The translations under genes and the position numbers were made by a program. 64,000 nt of DNA from Flavobacteriales bacterium (GTDB lineage Bacteria > Bacteroidota > Bacteroidia > Flavobacteriales_F > PHOS-HE28): NCBI GenBank assembly GCA_016704485.1, contig JADJAA010000001.1:2261501-2325500 (forward strand), read 5' to 3'. This document shows positions 33,440 through 41,659 of this stretch, in pieces. The notes below the pieces were generated by a model. That model was not told the origin of the DNA. It made no database searches and worked only from the letters and a program-made list of their open reading frames with translations. Within the stretch, counting starts at the first letter, position 1. The number at the start of each line of letters is the position of its first letter.

Positions 33440-34792
33440 ATGAGTATGCAAACCAAAACCAACCCCTCCGAGATCCTAAAGGACAACCTCGAACACAGCA
33501 TTTTCAGTTGGAGCAAGCAAAGCGGCTTGATTCCACTGAACATCGAACGTGCAAAAGGGCTTTACCTCTACACACGAGAGGGAAAGAAGATCCTCGATTT
33601 CAGTTCGCAATTGATGAACGTGAATATTGGGCATGGACATCCGAAAGTGGCGGAAGCCGTGGCGAAACAGATGGCTGAGCTGAGTTACGTGCATCCCGGT
33701 ATGATCACCGAGGCTCGTGGAAAGTTGAGTAAGAAATTGAGCGAGATCACTCCTGGTACTTTGAACCGTACGTTCTTTACGAACGGCGGTACCGAAGCAG
33801 TGGAACATGCAATGAAGTTGGCCCGTTTGCATACCGGTCGTCACAAGATCATTACACTTTACCAGAGCTACCACGGTGCTACATATGGTGCATTAACGGC
33901 AGGTGGCGATCCACGCGGATTGCCTCATGATAGCCAAGGTGTACCCAACATCATCCATGTTGAGAATCCGTACTTCTATCGCTGTCCTTGGAATAGCAAG
34001 ACGCCTGAAGAGTGCACCGAGAACGCACTAGCACATTTGGAACGCGTGATGAAATTCGAAGGCCCGCAATACATCGCGGCCATCATGATGGAAGGGGAGA
34101 GCGGTTCCAGTGGCTGCATTAAATACCCACCGGGTTATTGGAAAGGCGTTAGCGCAATTGCCGAGAAGTACGGTATTCTGACAATTTGCGATGAGGTGAT
34201 GAGCGGCTTTGGTCGCACCGGAAAGTGGTTCGGTATTGATCATCATGGTGTGGTGCCGGATATCATGTGCATGGCGAAAGGACTCACTGCCGGTTACATC
34301 CCACTCGGAGGTATCATCGTGAAAGAAGAGATCATCAAGCACTTCGATGATAAGCCATTACCCATCGGACTGACATACAGCGCGCATGCCGTGGCTTGTG
34401 CTGCGGGCAATGCTGTTCTTGATATTTACGAAGAAGAGAACCTGGTTGAGAATGCTGCCAACATGGGCCGCTATGTGGATGAAAGTGTGGCCAAACTCGC
34501 CCAGAAACACCCGAGCATCGGAGATTTCCGCAATACAGGGTTGCTCGGTTGCATTGAACTGGTAAAGAACCGCGATACCAAAGAACCCATGGCACCTTGG
34601 AACGCAACACCTGATCAAATGGGCGTCATGAACAAAGTGGCTGCCAAGCTGACCGAGCTCGGCATGTTCACTTTCGTGCGCTGGAACTGGATCTTCGTTG
34701 CACCGCCACTTACGATCGGCAAAGAAGGGATTGATGAAGGGATGGAGATCATCAGCAAGGCCTTGAGTATTGCGGATGAGGGGTGCAACTAA
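33440..34792 (+). CDS. Class III aminotransferase, probably beta-alanine aminotransferase
   Basis: 450 residues, fold type I PLP enzyme of the omega-aminotransferase group. The PLP lysine is K280 in MAKGLTAGYIPLGG, the ring-binding Asp is D251 in ICDEVMSGFGRTGKWF, and FFTNGGTEAVEHAMK binds the phosphate. Sequence alone does not fix the amine donor. The neighbourhood (dihydropyrimidinase, beta-ureidopropionase, PreTA and MmsA) argues for beta-alanine to malonate semialdehyde. It is preceded by its own promoter-like box. A diverged 5' fragment of a paralogue lies 2.1 kb upstream. Confidence 0.9.
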   Translation: MSMQTKTNPSEILKDNLEHSIFSWSKQSGLIPLNIERAKGLYLYTREGKKILDFSSQLMNVNIGHGHPKVAEAVAKQMAELSYVHPGMITEARGKLSKKLSEITPGTLNRTFFTNGGTEAVEHAMKLARLHTGRHKIITLYQSYHGATYGALTAGGDPRGLPHDSQGVPNIIHVENPYFYRCPWNSKTPEECTENALAHLERVMKFEGPQYIAAIMMEGESGSSGCIKYPPGYWKGVSAIAEKYGILTICDEVMSGFGRTGKWFGIDHHGVVPDIMCMAKGLTAGYIPLGGIIVKEEIIKHFDDKPLPIGLTYSAHAVACAAGNAVLDIYEEENLVENAANMGRYVDESVAKLAQKHPSIGDFRNTGLLGCIELVKNRDTKEPMAPWNATPDQMGVMNKVAAKLTELGMFTFVRWNWIFVAPPLTIGKEGIDEGMEIISKALSIADEGCN

Positions 34793-34848
34793 ATCACGGA
34801 TCGTGTGCGGGGTATCTTAACTGATCCGTTAAGGGCGTTATCGCTTCC

Positions 34849-35397
34849 ATGCCGAAGTCCACTACCTATATTCTGCTCTTTAGAGGTGTTGGCGGAGAAA
34901 CACAACTACCTGTTGACCCATTGCGAAAGGCGCTTACGGAATTGGGCTTCACTGGAGTGACCACGTACATCAACAGCGGCAACGCATTGGTGCGGAGCAC
35001 GTTTACTCGGGATAAGACTCTTGCCAAAGTAGTGGAACTGTGCAAGGAGCAGTTCGGTTTCGATAAACCCATTTTCGCGTCAACGGCTGCGGAATGGGCT
35101 GAGGTGATCGCCAACAACCCGTTCCCGAACGCCTTAGCGACACCCAAGTTCTTGCACGCGGCATTGTTGGCTTCTGCAGCCGATGCGGCCCGTATAAAAG
35201 CCATTCAAGCTATAGCTGTGGATGGCGAGCAACTGAAGGTGGTGAAGTGCGTGGCCTACATCCACACTCCGAATGGCTTCGGCACTTCCAAAATGGCCGC
35301 CAAATTCGATAAGGGTATTGGAGTAGTGAACACTGCCCGCAATTGGAACACTGTGCTGAAGTTACACGAGTTGGCCTTGGCGTTGGAAGAGATGTGA
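34849..35397 (+). CDS. DUF1697 domain-containing protein
   Basis: A 182-residue DUF1697 protein: TYILLFRGVGGE (the usual opening is Y-x-A-L-L-R-G-I-N-V-G-G), LRKALTELGFTGVTTYINSGNALV, and the C-terminal RNWNTVLKL. This widespread cytoplasmic family has no known function. It follows the aminotransferase on the same strand after 56 bp and may be co-transcribed by chance. No catalytic motif is evident. Confidence 0.92.
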   Translation: MPKSTTYILLFRGVGGETQLPVDPLRKALTELGFTGVTTYINSGNALVRSTFTRDKTLAKVVELCKEQFGFDKPIFASTAAEWAEVIANNPFPNALATPKFLHAALLASAADAARIKAIQAIAVDGEQLKVVKCVAYIHTPNGFGTSKMAAKFDKGIGVVNTARNWNTVLKLHELALALEEM

Positions 35398-35466
35398 CGT
35401 AGAGGGCTCCGTGAGTTGATCTGTGAGCTGGTTCGCAATTGGTGTTTGAAGCCTTTGCGGAGTAAC

Positions 35467-36234
35467 TCACTCCTTATACCAATCCACCAGACGTACTTCG
35501 ATCTTTGGATCACCCGTGTTCACCAGTTCTTTGAACCGTTCCACATCACTTAACCCTTCCGGACCGCGGTAGTGGCATGGATACACCACTTTCGGCTGAA
35601 AAGCAAGCACACCGCTAGCCGCTTGGTCTACTGTCATGGTGTATGGTAGGTTCATGCAAACAAAGGCGATGTCGATGTTCTTCAGTGCGCGCATTTCCGG
35701 GATGTCCTCTGTATCACCGGAGATGTAAATGCGCTCTCCCCCCATAGTGAGCACATAGCCGTTGCCGCGTCCTTTTGGGTGGCGTGGGTCGTTAGGGTCG
35801 GGCATATTATACATTGGTATGGCCTCAATACCAATGCTGTTCTTTTCGATAGATGCGCCATTGGCAAGTACGGAAGTGATCTTTTGCAACGCTTCGGGGA
35901 GTAGGTCCATTACAGCTTGCGGCGCAATGATTTGCGCTTTGCTCAGATCAAATTCTTGCAAGGTCTTTGCATCAAAGTGGTCTCCGTGGATGTCCGTGAT
36001 CAGGATCAGATCCGGTGCGGCATACTGCTTGAAACGATAAGCGCCATCGTGCGGGTCCACATAGACCGTTACGCCGTTCCATTCCAACACCAAGGCGCTA
36101 TGGTGAACAGGTGCGATCTTGACGGCAGTTGCTTCGCTGTGGATCATATTCTGAGCGCTTGTCGTATTCATGGCAAAGGCGCAAGCGAGCGTAGCGCCAA
36201 TGATTAGTAAATGGGAAGGTAGGGACGCTAACAT
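35467..36234 (-). CDS. Exported MBL-fold metallo-hydrolase
   Basis: 255 residues. A hydrophobic N-terminus (LLIIGATLACAFAMNTTSAQ) suggests export. The metallo-beta-lactamase fold shows the metal motif TDIHGDHFD, a later histidine-rich HPKGRGNGY, SGDTEDIPE and the final CHYRG histidine. This arrangement is like the UlaG/YtnP-type group (MBL fold, beta-lactamase superfamily domain), whose members act on varied ester or phosphodiester substrates. The substrate is unknown. It is transcribed divergently from the NCS1 permease, so its link to pyrimidine use is only positional. Confidence 0.88.
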   Translation of the reverse strand: MLASLPSHLLIIGATLACAFAMNTTSAQNMIHSEATAVKIAPVHHSALVLEWNGVTVYVDPHDGAYRFKQYAAPDLILITDIHGDHFDAKTLQEFDLSKAQIIAPQAVMDLLPEALQKITSVLANGASIEKNSIGIEAIPMYNMPDPNDPRHPKGRGNGYVLTMGGERIYISGDTEDIPEMRALKNIDIAFVCMNLPYTMTVDQAASGVLAFQPKVVYPCHYRGPEGLSDVERFKELVNTGDPKIEVRLVDWYKE

Positions 36235-36293
36235 GGCCCGAAGTTACGGTAAGGCCTTTTCGATATGATCGATCAAGTTGTCGTCAAGAGGAG

Positions 36294-36302
36294 TAAGCTT
36301 TG
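36294..36302 (+). promoter_or_regulatory. Promoter-like box before the NCS1 permease gene
   Basis: TAAGCTTTG resembles TAnnTTTG with one extra base. If used, transcription would start near 36309. That supports the ATG at 36358 as the true start and excludes the two in-frame ATGs at or upstream of 36304. Confidence 0.3.
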
Positions 36303-36357
36303 TATGCACTCCGATCCCAGATCGAACAACATTCCGTTCCTTGGCCCCATTAACGCA

Positions 36358-38052
36358 ATGGTAGATCAACCGTTCACGCACAGCATCAAAAACTCCCCAC
36401 TCTACAGCGAAGACCTGGCGCCGATCCCAGTAGAAAAACGCACGTGGAGCAAATGGAACCTCGCGGCATTATGGGTGGGAATGGCCGTATGCATTCCTAC
36501 GTACCTATTGGCGAGTTACATGATGCGCGCTGGCCTTAGCTGGCAAGCCGCACTTACTATTATCGGCTTGGCTAATTTGGTGATCACCATACCTATGGTC
36601 CTCAATGGCCATGCGGGCGTGAAGTATGGTATTCCTTTTCCTGTGCAAGGTCGTGCAGCTTTCGGAACGGTCGGCATTCACATTCCAAGTATCGTAAGAG
36701 CGATCGTTGCATGTGGATGGTTCGGCGTGCAAACATGGATCGGAGGTTTGGCGATCTATTCCATATGGAATGCTGCAACTGGTGATGTTGGTGATCTTGG
36801 ATTGAGCGCTGGAAAATTCATTGCGTTCGGGATCTTCTGGTTGATCCAGATCTGGTTCATTTGGCGCGGTACCGAAAGCATAAAATGGCTGGAGACATGG
36901 GCTGCACCGATCCTGATCATCATCGGGATGCTATTGATCGGCTGGGGTGCAACGAATGCGGGCGGATTAAGTGTAGCACTGGAACAAGGCAAACAATTGC
37001 AACATGCAACTGCCGTGTTGGTGCCTTACGCGGATGCCACTACCGGTCACGAATTGCGATTAACGCCGTTGGTCGGTTCGGATGGAGTACCAAAAGCCAC
37101 GGAGTATCGAATTGTTCCTAGAACTAAAATGGATGGCGGATCGGATGCTTGGCTACCGATCACTAGTTCGACGACAAGTCATGCAATGGGAGTTGAACCA
37201 TCAGTGAATGTTCAGTTCCGGAACGCTGAAGGGCAAGAGTCAACCATACTAAAAGTTGGTGCTAGCCCCGGTGTGCCGGAAAGTGCAGGTTTTATGAGCT
37301 ACTTATTGTGGTTCACAGCAATGGTCGGTTTTTGGGCAACCATGGCGATCAGTATCTCGGACATTACACGTTATGCAAGTAGCCAGAAGGATCAATTGGC
37401 CGGGCAGTTCATCGGCTTGCCGGGTACCATGATCTTTTATTCGTTCGTCGGGATCTTCGTCACAAGCGCGGCGGTCATCGCCTTCCGGGATGTACTTATT
37501 GCAGAGGATGCACCGTGGGATCCCGTTTCGTTGGTCAGCAAATTCTCCAGTCCAGGCGTTGTCATTTTTGCACAATTGGCGATGTTGATCGCAACACTCA
37601 GTACCAATATTGCAGCCAACGTCATAGCACCCGCGAACGCATTCAGCAACTTGTTCCCACAGAAGATCAGTTTCAGGGTTGGTGGTGTGATCGCTGGGTT
37701 GATCGGTATCTTGATCTGCCCATGGTGGTTGCTCGATGAGATCAGCGGACTTCTGATCTTCGTGAGCGGATTGCTTGGTCCGGTGTTGGGCATTCTGTTG
37801 TGCGACTATTTCATCATCCGCAAGAAAGAATTGTCAGTGCCAGATCTTTTCGCGGTGGACGGCAAGTACCGTTTCACTTCTGGCTTTAACATAGTAGCGA
37901 TCGTCGCGCTTGTTGTCGGTGTGTTCGCCGCACTTATCGGTTTCTGGGTCGAAGCGCTGGCTTTGCTTTATCAACTTTCTTGGTTCACTGGGTTCGTAGT
38001 AGCCTTTGTGGTGTATTGGCTTGGAATGAGGCCACGACCCCAAGTCATCTGA
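36358..38052 (+). CDS. NCS1-family nucleobase:cation symporter
   Basis: A polytopic inner membrane protein of about 564 residues in the NCS1 family (uracil, cytosine, allantoin or hydantoin uptake). Typical features are the N-terminal NSPLYSEDLAPIPVEKRTWS, GIPFPVQGRAAFG, GWFGVQTWIGG in helix 3, and FWATMAISISDITRYA in the central helix. Between LLIGWGATNAGGLS and that helix there is an extra polar segment of about 100 residues (bases about 36985-37285) not usual in this family, which would form a large loop. The in-frame ATG at 36265 is less likely. The gene cluster makes uracil or cytosine the probable cargo. Confidence 0.92.
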   Translation: MVDQPFTHSIKNSPLYSEDLAPIPVEKRTWSKWNLAALWVGMAVCIPTYLLASYMMRAGLSWQAALTIIGLANLVITIPMVLNGHAGVKYGIPFPVQGRAAFGTVGIHIPSIVRAIVACGWFGVQTWIGGLAIYSIWNAATGDVGDLGLSAGKFIAFGIFWLIQIWFIWRGTESIKWLETWAAPILIIIGMLLIGWGATNAGGLSVALEQGKQLQHATAVLVPYADATTGHELRLTPLVGSDGVPKATEYRIVPRTKMDGGSDAWLPITSSTTSHAMGVEPSVNVQFRNAEGQESTILKVGASPGVPESAGFMSYLLWFTAMVGFWATMAISISDITRYASSQKDQLAGQFIGLPGTMIFYSFVGIFVTSAAVIAFRDVLIAEDAPWDPVSLVSKFSSPGVVIFAQLAMLIATLSTNIAANVIAPANAFSNLFPQKISFRVGGVIAGLIGILICPWWLLDEISGLLIFVSGLLGPVLGILLCDYFIIRKKELSVPDLFAVDGKYRFTSGFNIVAIVALVVGVFAALIGFWVEALALLYQLSWFTGFVVAFVVYWLGMRPRPQVI

Positions 38053-38158
38053 GAGCTAGATCTAGAAAGCGTAGCGACGATCAACGATCAGCCAAAATTG
38101 ATAGTTGAGCTTATGTGATTACGCTTCAATAGCTAATACTTCTTGGTTCCAGGAAAAT

Positions 38159-38596
38159 TCAAACGCTTACCGCCTCTTGCTGGAATATCCAATCCAATGC
38201 TTCCGATGGTTTAGGGAACCATGCTACTTTGAACGTGAGCTGACCATGGACTGCGGTGAAGGACCGCTGAACACTGGTCTGGTTGAAGTAGTCAGACGAT
38301 TCCAAGATCGCCATTTTTTCTAACCGCGAATCAAATAATTTCGGGAACCAGACCTCGTTCGCCCACTGCTCATCCGATTTAAGGATCGCCGTCATTTCGC
38401 GTAGGTCGGCGATCCAATACACCAGATCAAACTTCACGACAATATCCAGCGCCAATTCGAGGCTTGAACGATACTGGTCGCTGCGCGCATGGCCCTTCCA
38501 TTCTAAGTGGATCAATTCATTATTTGCTGACCTGCGTATCGATAAATACGGCTCGTCCAATACAGTGATCATACTATGAAGTGGCGACAGTTCCAT
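38159..38596 (-). CDS. STAS/SEC14-like domain protein, unknown function
   Basis: 145 residues (or 137 from the ATG at 38572). The pattern YLSIRRSANNELIHLEWKGH, DLVYWIADLREMTAI and EKMAILESSDYFN resembles the small stand-alone SpoIIAA/STAS-like proteins common in Bacteroidota. No phosphorylatable serine can be assigned with confidence. The frame stays open to 39130, but that extension runs through the palindromic repeats and antisense to dihydropyrimidinase, so it is not coding. It converges on the permease gene. Function unknown. Confidence 0.72.
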   Translation of the reverse strand: MELSPLHSMITVLDEPYLSIRRSANNELIHLEWKGHARSDQYRSSLELALDIVVKFDLVYWIADLREMTAILKSDEQWANEVWFPKLFDSRLEKMAILESSDYFNQTSVQRSFTAVHGQLTFKVAWFPKPSEALDWIFQQEAVSV

Positions 38597-38723
38597 TGGT
38601 GTGCGAAAAGTACTCAGATCAGAGCGAAAATGCCAGTGATATAGCACGAAATGGTAGTTAGTAAGGAAGAGTTTGATGTTCACTGATGAGATAATCTGGA
38701 CTTGCGTGAGGGATAGTAGTGGA

Positions 38724-38791
38724 AAGCCCGTAAGCGAGGAGTCCCGCAGTCCGCCGTACGGCGGACTGCGGGACTCCTCGCTTACGGGCTT
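38724..38791. repeat. Perfect 68-bp palindrome
   Basis: Every base from 38724 to 38757 pairs with 38758 to 38791, with no spacer (centre CCGCCGTACGGCGG). It lies in the space between the STAS-like gene and dihydropyrimidinase, next to a second hairpin. It may be a repeat of the REP type, a terminator, or an assembly artefact. Confidence 0.9.
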
Positions 38792-38793
38792 GC

Positions 38794-38859
38794 ACCCTTC
38801 GACTCCGCTCAGGGCAACTCCAAACCCGACCCGAAGTTCCCTGAGCGGAGCCGAAGGGT
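38794..38859. repeat. REP-like imperfect hairpin
   Basis: ACCCTTCGACTCCGCTCAGG (38794-38813, plus one more G) pairs with 38839-38859 with a single mismatch in 21, around a 24-base loop. CCCTTCG...CTCAGGG hairpins are a frequent intergenic repeat type in environmental bacterial genomes. Confidence 0.85.
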
Positions 38860-38927
38860 ACGAAGGGGCACGCCCAACTTCTGATCCAACCAAGTAACTT
38901 GGAGCCGATACTGACACCCTATTGATC

Positions 38928-40307
38928 ATGAGCATACTGATAAAGAACGGAACCGTTGTAACCGCCGCTGATTTCCACCGCGCCGATGTCCTCATTGAAG
39001 GCGAACACGTAAAGGCCATTGGCCATGGTCTTGCTGCTGAAGGAGCTGAGGTGATTGATGCGAAAGGTATGTTCGTATTGCCCGGAGGTATCGATCCGCA
39101 TGTGCATTTGGACATGCCGTTCATGGGCACGTTCAGCAGTGATAATTACGAGACCGGAACGCGCGCTGCCTTGCATGGCGGTACAACTACTGTGATCGAT
39201 TTCATACTACAGACCCAAGGTAAAAGTTTGCGACATGCGCTGGAACAATGGCAAGGCCGCATGCAGGGCAATCTTTTCGGTGATCTCAGCTGGCACATGG
39301 CCGTTACCGATTTCAACGATGAGACGAAGAAGGAAGTGAAGGAGATGATCGAGCAGGAAGGCATCACCAGTTTCAAAACCTTCATGGCCTACAAGGGCGC
39401 GTTGATGATCGATGACCGCCAAATGGTTGGTCTGATGAACGAAGTGAAGGCGCAGGGCGGACTCGTTACGGTGCATGCGACGAACGGCGATATGATCGAT
39501 TTTCTGGTTCAGAAACACCGGGCTGAAGGGAAGATGGCACCGCTGTACCACTACTTATCTCAGCCAGAGATCACCGAGGCTGAAGCGAGTGGCCGCTTTG
39601 CGGATATGGCTTGGCACACGGGTGTACCGGCGTACATCGTACACATGACCTGCGAAGGTGCATTGAACCATGTTCGCGATGCGACGCGACGCAACCAGCG
39701 CGTGTTGGCCGAGACATGCATTCAGTATTTGTTGCTGGATGCTTCGCTTTATGAACAGGCTGATGGCGCGAAATGGGTGATGAGCCCGCCGTTGCGTGAG
39801 AAGAAGGATCAGGCCGCTTTGTGGGGTGCGATCGAGCAAGGTTCCATCCAGGTAGTAGCAACGGATCATTGCCCCTTTATGATGGCGCAGAAAGCGATGG
39901 GTTCCGCAGATTTCTCGAAGATCCCCAACGGACATCCAGCGATAGAACACCGGATGGAGTTGCTCTTCAGCGAAGGTGTGAACAAGAAACGGATCTCATT
40001 GAACAAGTTCGTGGAAGTGACCGCTACGAATCCTGCCAAGATCTTCGGGATGTTTCCGCGCAAAGGGACGATCGGCATTGGAAGCGATGCGGACATTGTG
40101 ATACTTGATCCGAACGAAAAGCATACACTCAGCGCCAAAACGCACCACATGAACGTGGACTATAGTGGCTATGAAGGCATGCAACTGACCGGCAAGGTTA
40201 AGACCGTGATCCTACGTGGACAAGTGGCTATCGACAAAGGCGAGGTGAAGATCAAGAAGGGATACGGGCAGTTCATAAAGCGGAACAAGGTGAGTGGAAT
40301 GCTTTGA
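38928..40307 (+). CDS. hydA: Dihydropyrimidinase (hydantoinase family)
   Basis: 459 residues, cyclic amidohydrolase that opens dihydrouracil to N-carbamoyl-beta-alanine in the cytoplasm. The dinuclear metal site is visible: H58 and H60 in DPHVHLDMPF, the carboxylated lysine K150 in TSFKTFMAYKG, a histidine in VTVHATNGD, one in YIVHMTCEG, and the Asp of VATDHCPF. The ATG at 38928 begins the family-typical MSILIKNGTVVTAADF; an in-frame TTG 6 bp earlier is ignored. It heads the pyrimidine-degradation run that continues to preA, interrupted by two inverted-repeat elements. Confidence 0.95.
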   Translation: MSILIKNGTVVTAADFHRADVLIEGEHVKAIGHGLAAEGAEVIDAKGMFVLPGGIDPHVHLDMPFMGTFSSDNYETGTRAALHGGTTTVIDFILQTQGKSLRHALEQWQGRMQGNLFGDLSWHMAVTDFNDETKKEVKEMIEQEGITSFKTFMAYKGALMIDDRQMVGLMNEVKAQGGLVTVHATNGDMIDFLVQKHRAEGKMAPLYHYLSQPEITEAEASGRFADMAWHTGVPAYIVHMTCEGALNHVRDATRRNQRVLAETCIQYLLLDASLYEQADGAKWVMSPPLREKKDQAALWGAIEQGSIQVVATDHCPFMMAQKAMGSADFSKIPNGHPAIEHRMELLFSEGVNKKRISLNKFVEVTATNPAKIFGMFPRKGTIGIGSDADIVILDPNEKHTLSAKTHHMNVDYSGYEGMQLTGKVKTVILRGQVAIDKGEVKIKKGYGQFIKRNKVSGML

Positions 40308-40314
40308 AGGAATG

Positions 40315-40776
40315 GCACGCTGATAACGCAGTAAGAACGGATAAACACTGATATGAAGGATGGACAGGAATATTTACATAGTGAGTTGACCGATGTTATT
40401 ATTAAAGCGTTCTATGCTGTGTATAATAGGTTGGGTTATGGCTTCCTTGAGAAGGTTTATGAAAATGCCATGTTGTTGGAATTAAAGGAGATGGGACTTT
40501 CAGTTGAGCGGCAAAGACCAATTACCGTACTATATCATGATCAAGAAGTTGGGCAATACTATGCAGACCTCATAGTCGATAATAAAGTGATCCTGGAATT
40601 GAAGGCAGCAGATGGATTACGAGATGAGCATGTTCATCAATTGATCAACTATCTCAAAGCTACACGTATCGAAGTCGGCATACTGTTTAACTTCGGGACC
40701 AAACCGCAATTCAAAAGAAAGATCTTCACGAACTCTTGATCTGCGTTGATCAGTTCTTTCAGCGTTATCAGCGTTC
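40315..40776 (+). mobile_element. Inverted-repeat element 1 carrying a GxxExxY gene (462 bp)
   Basis: The left arm (40315-40352, containing ACGCTGATAACGC) and the right arm (40738-40776, ending TTATCAGCGTTC) are complementary over about 38 bp with roughly 80 percent identity. They enclose exactly one gene. The element sits between the dihydropyrimidinase stop and the beta-ureidopropionase start without breaking either. No clear target duplication was found. The arms are related to those at 41659-42127 and 31222-31313. Confidence 0.65.
40353..40739 (+). CDS. GxxExxY family protein
   Basis: 128 residues. The name-giving motif is in GYGFLEKVYENAM (G-F-L-E-K-V-Y). The second half has a PD-(D/E)xK-like series: Asp in YYADLIVDN and ELK in KVILELKAAD, then a conserved HVHQLINYLKAT and an LFNFG ending. 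The family (TIGR04256/PF13366) is predicted to have a nuclease-like fold but has no known role. It is about two-thirds identical by eye to the protein at 41667. The ATG follows directly after the left inverted-repeat arm, and the stop TGA lies at the edge of the right arm, so gene and repeats form one unit. Confidence 0.9.
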   Translation: MKDGQEYLHSELTDVIIKAFYAVYNRLGYGFLEKVYENAMLLELKEMGLSVERQRPITVLYHDQEVGQYYADLIVDNKVILELKAADGLRDEHVHQLINYLKATRIEVGILFNFGTKPQFKRKIFTNS

Positions 40777-40792
40777 TCTATTTTCCTAGAAC

Positions 40793-41659
40793 ATGCCAAG
40801 AAAAATAAAGTCCGGTCTTATCCAAATGAGCCTGCCCATGACCGAGGGCGAAGGAACGATCCCAGAGATCATCAACGCGATGGTGCAAAAGCACATTCCG
40901 ATGATCGAGGAAGCAGGCAAAAAAGGTGTGCAGATCCTGTGTTTGCAGGAGATCTTCAATACGCCCTATTTCTGTCCCGGTCAAGATCATAAATGGTACG
41001 AAAGCGCGGAAAGCGTTCCTGGACCTACCACGGAATTGATGCAGACCTACGCGAAGAAGTACAACATGGTGATCATCGTTCCGATCTATGAGAAGGAATC
41101 AGCCGGTGTGTTGTACAACACAGCCGCAGTGATCGATGCGGATGGCACCTACCTTGGAAAGTACCGCAAGAACCACATTCCACATACCACAGGCTTCTGG
41201 GAGAAATTCTTCTTCAAGCCCGGCAATCTTGGTTATCCCGTCTTCCAAACGAAGTATGCCAAAGTGGGTGTGTACATCTGCTATGATCGTCACTTTCCTG
41301 ATGGTGCGCGTTGCTTAGGACTGAACGGTGCTGAGATCGTATATAACCCTTCAGCCACAGTAGCCGGTTTAAGTGAATACCTCTGGAAACTTGAGCAACC
41401 AGCGCATGCCGCGGCGAACGGTTACTTCATGGGTTGCATTAATCGCGTTGGTGAGGAGAAACCATGGAACCTCGGAAAGTTCTACGGACAATCATATTTT
41501 GTGGATCCACGCGGTCAGATCTTCGCACAAGCAAGCCGCGATGATGATGAATTACTGATCGTGGAATTCGATCTGGATATGATCGAGGAGGTGAGAAGCA
41601 CTTGGCAGTTCTACAGAGATCGGCGACCGGAGACATACGGTAGACTCACGGAACTATAG
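40793..41659 (+). CDS. Beta-ureidopropionase (nitrilase superfamily)
   Basis: 288 residues. The nitrilase-type Glu-Lys-Cys triad is E53 (LCLQEIFNTPYF), K126 (GKYRKNHIPH) and C163 (GVYICYDRHFPDGAR). Among nitrilases these motifs fit N-carbamoyl-beta-alanine amidohydrolases, which release beta-alanine, CO2 and ammonia. The position between dihydropyrimidinase and PreTA supports that reading. A polyamine-type N-carbamoylputrescine amidase is the main alternative, since the two are close in sequence. Its TAG stop lies at the very start of the next inverted-repeat element. Confidence 0.9.
   Translation: MPRKIKSGLIQMSLPMTEGEGTIPEIINAMVQKHIPMIEEAGKKGVQILCLQEIFNTPYFCPGQDHKWYESAESVPGPTTELMQTYAKKYNMVIIVPIYEKESAGVLYNTAAVIDADGTYLGKYRKNHIPHTTGFWEKFFFKPGNLGYPVFQTKYAKVGVYICYDRHFPDGARCLGLNGAEIVYNPSATVAGLSEYLWKLEQPAHAAANGYFMGCINRVGEEKPWNLGKFYGQSYFVDPRGQIFAQASRDDDELLIVEFDLDMIEEVRSTWQFYRDRRPETYGRLTEL

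Noticed and set aside
38597..39130. N-terminal extension of the minus-strand gene at 38159
   Set aside because: The open frame continues through the palindrome, the REP-like hairpin and antisense to dihydropyrimidinase; the residues there are low-complexity and not protein-like.
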